IMG/VR virus record: IMGVR_UViG_3300025168_000601
Span: 1-25,441 of that record
From: a virus
Strand: one strand, 5' to 3'
Length of the DNA stretch: 25,441 nt
Positions 7,229 to 15,000 of this stretch are shown piece by piece; the stretch's first letter is position 1; each line of letters begins with the position of its first letter. A program made the translations under genes and the position numbers. Under the pieces are notes generated by a model, which was not told where the DNA came from, made no database searches, and saw only the letters and a program-made list of their open reading frames with translations.

Positions 7229-8164
7229 ATGGCGGTAAGTGTAGACACAGTGTATCAAAGAGTATTAGCTATGGCTAATAAAGAACAAAGGGGTTATATA
7301 ACACCTCAGGAGTTTAACTTATTCGCTAATCAAGCGCAGATGGAAATATTTGAACAATATTTTTACGATGCAGGTCAGTTCAGCAGAATGCCTAGAGATG
7401 AAACACCTAGAGCTGATGTTGTTCATTTGTTAGAAGAAAAAATAAGTATATTTAGAAGAAGACATCAACCTGTTGTAATTGGCAATATTTATGGTGACGG
7501 TACACTTCCAACTGATGTTTACAGGTTAGATAATCTTTTATCTTACAACACTACTGACACTACTAGAATAATAGAAGAAATAACAGAAGATGAGTTAGTG
7601 ACTTATGGTCAATCCCCTTTAGCTAAACCAACAACTCAAAGACCTGTTTATTTAAGAGTAAGTGCAACTAAAGTAAAAATATATCCTTATGGTGATGGTA
7701 CTAACGGTGCTGCTGTATTTTTCACATCAACAGGTTCTCTTAGGCACAACAGTAATAACAGATTAATAAATATAACTGGATCAAACTTAACTTCTATAAA
7801 AGTTGGCCAAACTATTACTCAAGGAAGCCTTTTAGCTGATACAAAAATCACTGCAATATCTGGTTCTGTTTTAACTATTGATAAAGACGCGCAAACTGGA
7901 GGGTCGGTAACTATTACGTTTGCATCAGGAGATATTAAGTGCAATTATATTAAAAGACCTGCTAGTGTCAACTGGGGGTATACAGAAATAAATGGGTCAG
8001 CACTATACAACAGTGCATCATCTACTGATTTTGAGTTACACGCTTCAGAAGAAATATCTTTAGTGTACAAAATATTAGCATTAAGCGGTATATCTTTAGG
8101 CGGTGAACTTTACAGTATAGGTAGCCAAGAAGATGCAAGGCAACAACAACAAGAAAAACAATAA
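7229..8164 (+). CDS. Connector/ring-like protein (neck), with inserted beta cassette
   Basis: This is probably one of the ring or adaptor proteins that join the portal to the short tail. The N-terminal region (1-60) has VYQRVLAMANKEQRGYITPQ and ANQAQMEIFEQYFYDAGQ, a signature I recall from structural genes of marine podoviruses just upstream of the giant muzzle-like gene. Residues 85-150 form a beta-rich core (LPTDVYRLDN, YLRVSATKVKIYPYG). The core seems to resume at 234-250 (DIKCNYIKRPASVNWGY), and residues about 165-233 between them match the recurrent cassette. The C-terminus (266-311) is helical and ends in a Gln-rich tail. The stop is followed after 3 nt by the next gene, so the two are translationally close. 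A T7 gp11-like adaptor is the nearest functional analogue, by position. Confidence 0.65.
   Translation: MAVSVDTVYQRVLAMANKEQRGYITPQEFNLFANQAQMEIFEQYFYDAGQFSRMPRDETPRADVVHLLEEKISIFRRRHQPVVIGNIYGDGTLPTDVYRLDNLLSYNTTDTTRIIEEITEDELVTYGQSPLAKPTTQRPVYLRVSATKVKIYPYGDGTNGAAVFFTSTGSLRHNSNNRLINITGSNLTSIKVGQTITQGSLLADTKITAISGSVLTIDKDAQTGGSVTITFASGDIKCNYIKRPASVNWGYTEINGSALYNSASSTDFELHASEEISLVYKILALSGISLGGELYSIGSQEDARQQQQEKQ
7721..7927 (+). repeat. Beta cassette in the ring-like protein
   Basis: Residues about 165-233 contain IKVGQTITQGS, TKITAISGSVLTIDKD and VTITFAS, following the same strand order as the copies in the tail proteins. The flanks (VKIYPYG before, IKCNYIKRPASVNWG after) read as two halves of one beta hairpin, so the cassette appears to be inserted in its loop. 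The boundaries are approximate. Confidence 0.6.
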
Positions 8165-8167
8165 TAA

Positions 8168-9046
8168 ATGGGATTACTAGACAATCAAACACAAGCAGAC
8201 TATCAAGGTGGTACTTTAGGAAATTATCAGTTTACTTCTCTTGATAACATTATAGATCAATTTATGGTTGCTTACGTAGGGGAAGATAAATTAATACAAA
8301 AAATTAAAAGAACTGATGTTGCTTTTCATGCTCAAAGAACTTTACAAGAGCTTTCTTTTGATACGTTAAAATCAACTAAGGCACAAGAAATAATAGTACC
8401 TGCTAGTTTAAAAATGATTTTACCACAAGACTATGTTAATTATGTAAAGATTACTTGGCATGACACGGCTGGTGTAGAGCGTGTTTTGTATCCTGCTATA
8501 AAAACTTCTAATCCAAAATCAATAATTCAAGGAACTGATGGGTCTTATACTTTAAGTGGTAATGAGTTACAGTATAATGCTGACTCTAAAACTTGGGAAG
8601 CCTACAAATCTGGTTCTGGGCAAAACAGTAATGATGATTACAACTACAACCACAATACAGACAATTATGATTTAAATAGAGGAGAAAGATATGGTTTAGA
8701 CCCTGCACACGCTCAAACTAATGGGTCGTTTTATATTGATGAGTTGTCAGGAAATATACATTTTAGTTCTAATATTTCAGAAAAAACTGTAACCTTAAAG
8801 TATATAAGCGATAGCTTAGGCACTGATGCTGAAATGCAAGTTCACAAATTTGCAGAAGAAGCTATGTATAAGTGTATAGCATACGCTATTCTATGTACAA
8901 GATCTAACATACAAGAGTATATAGTTAGAAGATTCCAAAAACAAAAATTCGCAGCCGTAAGAACAGCTAAACTAAGATTATCAAATCTAAAAATAGAAGA
9001 ATTAACTCAAATACTTAGAGGGAAGTCTAAGCAAATAAAACACTAG
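8168..9046 (+). CDS. Second connector/ring-like protein (adaptor)
   Basis: This is probably another neck ring or tail adaptor component. The N-terminal half has a helix-strand pattern: TSLDNIIDQFMVAYVGEDK, KRTDVAFHAQRTLQELSFD, then a beta region IIVPASLKMILPQDYVNYVK. The combination of a helical bundle and a beta barrel is reminiscent of gp11/gp4-like adaptors and crAss ring proteins. Residues about 150-180 are a low-complexity Asn/Asp/Tyr-rich linker (NDDYNYNHNTDNYDLNRG). The C-terminal 70 residues are helical and basic (KFAEEAMYKCIAYAILCTRS; RRFQKQKFAAVRTAKLRLSN). The gene ends in TAG, the only non-TAA stop in the window, and is followed after 3 nt by the giant tail gene. Assignment is by order and pattern, not by a search. 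Confidence 0.63.
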   Translation: MGLLDNQTQADYQGGTLGNYQFTSLDNIIDQFMVAYVGEDKLIQKIKRTDVAFHAQRTLQELSFDTLKSTKAQEIIVPASLKMILPQDYVNYVKITWHDTAGVERVLYPAIKTSNPKSIIQGTDGSYTLSGNELQYNADSKTWEAYKSGSGQNSNDDYNYNHNTDNYDLNRGERYGLDPAHAQTNGSFYIDELSGNIHFSSNISEKTVTLKYISDSLGTDAEMQVHKFAEEAMYKCIAYAILCTRSNIQEYIVRRFQKQKFAAVRTAKLRLSNLKIEELTQILRGKSKQIKH

Positions 9047-9049
9047 TAT

Positions 9050-12000
9050 ATGCCTGAGATTAAAAATACTTTCACGTCGGGGAAGATGAATAAAGATCTC
9101 GACGAGAGATTAGTACCCAAGAATGAATACAGAGATGCGTTGAACATTGACATTGCTAACTCAGAAGCTAGTGATGTTGGGTCAGCGCAAAATTCTTATG
9201 GTAACCTAGTTAAATCTAACACCGGTATACTAGGCGCTAAATGTGTTGGTACTGTTTTATACCCAAACAATTCTATTGGCTCTACAAGTGTTATTTGGTT
9301 TATAGCAGGCACGGATGTAAATGCTATTGTAGAATATTTCCCAGATCAGCAAACTGCAGTTCCAATTCTTATAGATGTTAAAAGCGTTGCAACAAATGTT
9401 AATGGTGTTATGGGTAGTGACGATGATACTTTTTTTATAGACAGTCCAAACGGTTTATTTAACAACGTAAGAATAGGTATGGATGCCGTTACTAGTGATG
9501 ATGCTCCTGGTTTCTACCCTAAAGTTAAACAAAAAAACATAAGTACAACTCAAGCAAACGGATCTTCTACATCGAACTCTACAACTGTAAATCTTTCTAG
9601 CGCTAACCACAATATAAGAGCTGGCCAAACCGTTACAAGTACAAACATTTCAAACAATGTTACAGTATCAACTATAGCTGGTACCACTTTAACACTAAGT
9701 GGAGCTCCAGGTGGTACAATAGCGGCAGCTGAAGAGCTAACTTTCACATCAACAAACTCAATTACTATTGATGACTATAGAGGTTTTGTAGATGGTTTTG
9801 ATGTTACATTTAAAGACGATGGGTTTTTAAAGTTTGACGTTAATACAAAAATTACGGCTATAAACGTATTAGATGGCTTGTTGTTTTGGACGGATGGTGT
9901 TAACGAACCTAAAAAAATAAATATAGAATCAATGAAATCTGGTTGTAATACCGATCAAGCCAGGTTTTTTGATAGAACAACAGTTTTAAAAATTAATGGA
10001 TTTAGAAAAGCTGATACTGTTACAGAAAAAGACATAACTGTTATAAAAAAATACCCTTTAAACTCTCCTAATTTAGAAATGGCAGAGTCTATTAGAACAG
10101 GTAAAATAACAGCATCTCTTACAACTCCAGTTAATACTTCTTACGGTTCGTGGGGTGGTATTCACGCTAGAGGTTCTGGAAACAAAGTTATACATAACAA
10201 AATTTTTCAAAGACCTTCTTCTGAGCAGGCTGAAATTGGACAGCGAATAATAAGGTTTTCACCAGTAGTTACCCCTACAGTCAACATAATGCAAGATGGT
10301 ATTCACTACAAAGACTGGAGATCTGTTTCTAGTGGTATGACAGTTTTAGTTGATGGTGTTCAAATAGTGCACTCTACTCTTGGAGGAAATCCTATAAGAT
10401 GGGTTGATTATGAAAACCATTGTATTCACCTGCCTTATGACTTAGAGTCTGTTATACCTAGCGGTTCTGTTATTGAGATGAGGTATTGGTTAAACGCTTT
10501 TAAAAATGAATCTTTTTGGTGTTATAGAACTTTAGGAGATAAAATTTTACCAAAAAAAGTAGGTACTAACTGTGAAGCTCAAACAGGTTTAATAGACGGA
10601 CAAACAAATTCAAGTGGTTTACTTGGTAGACCTATGAGAATACAAGAGTTGCAGTTTGATGGTCAACCAAACTTTTTAACTGGTGACATTATAAAACTAG
10701 TAGCTCCAAACCCATTAGCTGCCGGTAACGAAGACCCAGAGGTAGAAGTTAAAGTTAAACTTTTAGACGAGGTAATAAGTACTACCAGTTTAATGGAGCC
10801 AGCAACACATGCTAATGCTATTGCAAACGTTGGAAGTGAAAAAATTGGTAGCTCTGACAATAAAACTTTTGCAGGTTCAAATGACTGGGAACTTTTCACT
10901 ATGAAAATAACACCTTTTGGTGATGTTGGTGATCTTGTAACCAGTGTAGTAACTAACACAACGGGTAGTGGTGGTTACCTTGAATTTGCCAGCACTGACT
11001 TAAGTGCTAGAAAATTATTTGCAATACTACCAAAAAACAAAATATCACCAAACGCGGATTTCTTTCAAACAAATAAAACCTACCAAATAGAAGTTCAATT
11101 TGACATGGCTAGCTATGTTGAAGGTTCTATAAGGGGTGAAATTACGGTTGGAGGCGCAAGTGGAGCTGCTGGTGTAAACCATTTTGGTTATGATATTAAC
11201 TTAGAAACATCAGCTATAGTTAGTGGTAACCCTGGGGTTAATGCAACAAGCATTACTCTTACTAGGGAAAACGCAGGTATAGAAGTTGGTATGCAGGTTA
11301 GACATGAGGATACTGATGTTGGTAAGGTTTCTGCAATATCTGGTGGAGCCTTAACGTTAAGTAACGTTCCTGGTGGTACGGATCTTGACGCTAATGATGT
11401 TTTAACATTTCATACTTTAAACACTAGCACAAGTGGAATAAAAACTTGCACCTTTTACATTCACACTAAAGACACAAAAACTGAAAACGGTATTGTTATA
11501 AATCCTTACGGGTTTAAAGGTAATGTTAGTTCAGGAAGTAGAAGATACCCAACACCGTTTAGTGGTGTTGATGCTAAGGTTTTGCAAATGGAACCAGCTA
11601 CTGGAGTAGCCGGTGCACCACAAACGCTTGGTACTCTACGTCAAATGATAACGCCTGGAATGAGAGTAACAGGTACAAACGTGCCAGCCGATACATTTGT
11701 AATACATAGAATAAGTAATAAAATAAAAACAAACAATGATGTTAGTGGTGTTGGAACTGGTGATGAGTTAACTTTTTCTGCGTCTTTCCAGCTAAAAGCA
11801 ATGCCTGGTTTCACTAATGACAATGATATAAACTTAAGAGTTAATAACTTTAGTTTTAAAGAATGTGACCCTACTATTGGCAATGGGTTTGGTTTTAAAG
11901 GCACAAACACTTTTGGTGGGTTTTCAAGAAAAGTATTTAATGCCGAAATAACAACAATAGCCGACAAAATAGTTCAACTACCACAAGACGAGGCTATAAC

Positions 12001-15000
12001 TTGGTCGTGTGAAATTGTTAAAGGAGAAACTTTATTTGAAGATAAGTTTCCTAGGTTTGCTTATAGGTGGATGTATTCTGATGGTGAATATTCAGCTATA
12101 TCACCTTTTTCTAAAGTAGCATTTCTACCAAACTCAACTACTGGTTATGAGTATGATGGTCAAGGAGGTTTCAACGTGTCTATGCAAAATAATCTTAGGT
12201 CTTTAAAGCTTGTTAACTTTGATAAAATGCCTTTAGATGTTACTGAGTTTCAATTACTTTACAAAGAATCTGATAGTACAAATATATACCACTACTTATC
12301 TAAAAGAGGTGGTGAGTTAGAGTTTTCAGATATAGATATAACTTCTGAAACTGTTAACGCTGTTTTACCTTCAAATCAACTTCTAAGACCTTATGATAAC
12401 GTTCCTAAATCTGCAAAAGCGCAAGAAATAAGTGCTAATAGATTAATCTATGCTAACTACAAGCAGCAGTATGATATGGTTGGTTATAATAATGACAACG
12501 CAAAGTTTGACTATATATTTAAAAACGTTGCTAACAATATAGTAGATAACAAACCTAAAGAATCAATGAAAGCTTTTAGAAGCTATGATTTAGGAGTTTC
12601 TTTACTAGATAAATATGGTAGACAAACACCTGTTTTTTCTAATGACAACAGGCAAATAAAATTAAAAAATAGAGACGCTAAACAAGGTAACTTTTTTGAA
12701 GCTTTAGTTTCTTCGCGACCAGAAGAGTGGGCTACTCACTACAAGTATTACGTACACGACAAACACAACGATCACTATAACATGGCTTTAGACAGGTTTT
12801 ATCCTGCAGAAACTAGAGAGCATGTTTGGTTATCTTTTGTTTCTAGTGATGCTAATAAAGTTCAGGAAGATGATTTTATAATTCTAAAAAAAGTACACGA
12901 CTCTAACGATTCAGTCCCTGAAGACTTAACAGTTAAATATAAAGTTCTAGAAAAATCTAGCAATGCGCCAGAATCTATAACTGGTATAAAACGTCTTTTT
13001 GGTAGAATAGCAGATGTTGATTTTGGAACAGCTACCACACCCGCAACCAACTTTCCATTATTAGGCACAAGTATAATTAGATTAAGAGGTAGTAGTGTTG
13101 TAGGTAGCGAACTAGAAGACATATACTCTCTACCTCAAGGTAATAAATATATAAGAATAGGTAATAGCGATCAAGTTGTTATATCTAACTATTACAAAGT
13201 AAGTTCTATAGAAAGAGTTGATTCAAACACAAATAGTTTTTTTGGTGATGGTGATGATTACTACGATATAACTTTAGAAACAACTATAGGTGGTGACACT
13301 GGTTTTGTTGGCACATCTTCTGCTCAGACTAACAATTGTTTTATAGAATACTATGAAAAAGTAACTGACGAATACGCTGATGAGTTTGAAGGCAAGTTTT
13401 TTGTTAAAATATTAAAAGACGATAACTTAACAAAATACATATTAAATTCTTCAGCACCAAAAGACGAAATTTACTACACTTTAAAATATACTAAACAAAT
13501 ACGTTGGGCTCACGTTTTTAATACTGGTACTGATAATGTTGGTGACTACCATTCCACGGGAAACTCATCAATAACCGATGTTATGAGCGATGGAAATACT
13601 TGGATGTTGGATACGTACAGTTGGTCGCAAATTTATACTGGTGGTTCTTCTTCTGTTGAAAATCAAACAACAAACACTCCGCCATTCACTGCGCAATGGG
13701 CTTTTTCTAATGAATTATACCCTATATACCACACTTTAGAAGACTCTGATTTAGATGGAACTGTTGGTGGTGGTGACTATACTGATGATCAGTACATGTG
13801 TATTGACAGCGCTTGGAGTTATGGCGATTCTGGTGTTTTAAACCACGGTGAAGATTATGGTGTTGGTGACAGAGCTAAGGCTGGTTATGGTTTTAGAATT
13901 GGTGAAAGCAAGTGTCAGTTTAGATTAGCTAACGTAGGTGATCAACCAACAGGTGTTGATGATATTGTAACAACAACCCCTGTTAGCAGTTATATATCTT
14001 CAGAGTTAAACGGATTATATCAAGACCTAGGAACAATAGGAACCTCTTTTAGATGGTCTGACGATCCAGATGGTACAATATACACTATAAACAACGTTAG
14101 CACTCACGGTGTTAATCAATATAGACATTCTTTAAAAGTAAACAGAGCTTTTACAGATTCAATTTTAGCACAGCCATTCACATCCACCGCTGCATATGCT
14201 GGTAGTTATAACTCAAGCTATAGTACATCTCACAACACTAGGTTAGCTCTAGCTCACGGATCACAAAACTACCCAGACGATCCGACAAGCCCATTGCACG
14301 ATATAACAGTTGGTGATTTAGTTTACAATGTTAGTACCGGTGCTTATATTGTAGATAGTGCTGGTAATAATCTTAAAGTTGCCCATTTTGGATACTACAA
14401 CAATCCTATCGGCTCTCCTTTAAGAATATCGACGTATACTGTTGAGATGAGTTTTGATGGAGTTGCTTCTACGCAAATAACGCAGGGTCAAACTCTTAAG
14501 TTTTACAGAACAGCAACGCACGCGGGTAGTAATGGTAATATAGTGTCAAATGATTTCTTTGAAACAAACGTTGATGCTAGTGATTTTAACAATAAAAACA
14601 ATCAAGGCTGGAGATATGATATAGACTTAAACAAGCTTATAACTTGGTCGCCTACATCTGCAACAAATCAAGACGGTAGTTCTAATACTGGAAGAATGTA
14701 CGCTATGGGAACAAACCCAGGTTTGAACAAAACCTCTACGCTTGAAATACTAAAAATAGATACTGATCCTGTTGGAGAAACTTTCTTTAGTGAAAACCCA
14801 GCCGTGTTTGAAGTAGAACCTCAAAAAGCTATAGATACAAATCTTTATTACGAAACCTCAAACTCTGACGTAATTATAAAGCCAAATATGTTTGTTTCAT
14901 GTGGAGATGTTGTTGGTTTAGGACCAACGTACTCTCCTTTAGCTGGTGACGCTATTATAACTTCAGTAAACTACGAGTCATCTGTTATGACTAACAACCC

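Larger units (their letters stand above)
10865..11869 (+). other. Jelly-roll / carbohydrate-binding-like region with two nested cassettes
   Basis: Residues about 606-940 of the giant protein begin like a CBM4/9-type beta sandwich (FAGSNDWELFTMKITPFGD; TYQIEVQFDMASYVEGSI) and end with the typical closing strand INLRVNNFSFKE. The intervening stretch is far longer than a CBM loop and holds two cassettes (11219-11413 and 11579-11782). This suggests a sugar-binding-like fold with insertions. No ligand can be named, and the fold assignment is by pattern only. Confidence 0.4.

Noticed and set aside
9044-9046. TAG as a recoded Gln codon, as in some crAss-like phages
   Set aside because: A proper ATG and a strongly conserved N-terminus start 3 nt later, and no other TAG or TGA interrupts any of the genes. 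The standard code explains everything.
10663-10959. Minus-strand open frame of 98 codons
   Set aside because: It lies wholly inside the giant tail gene, and its amino-acid pattern is the mirror of beta-rich coding sequence. All supported genes are on the plus strand.
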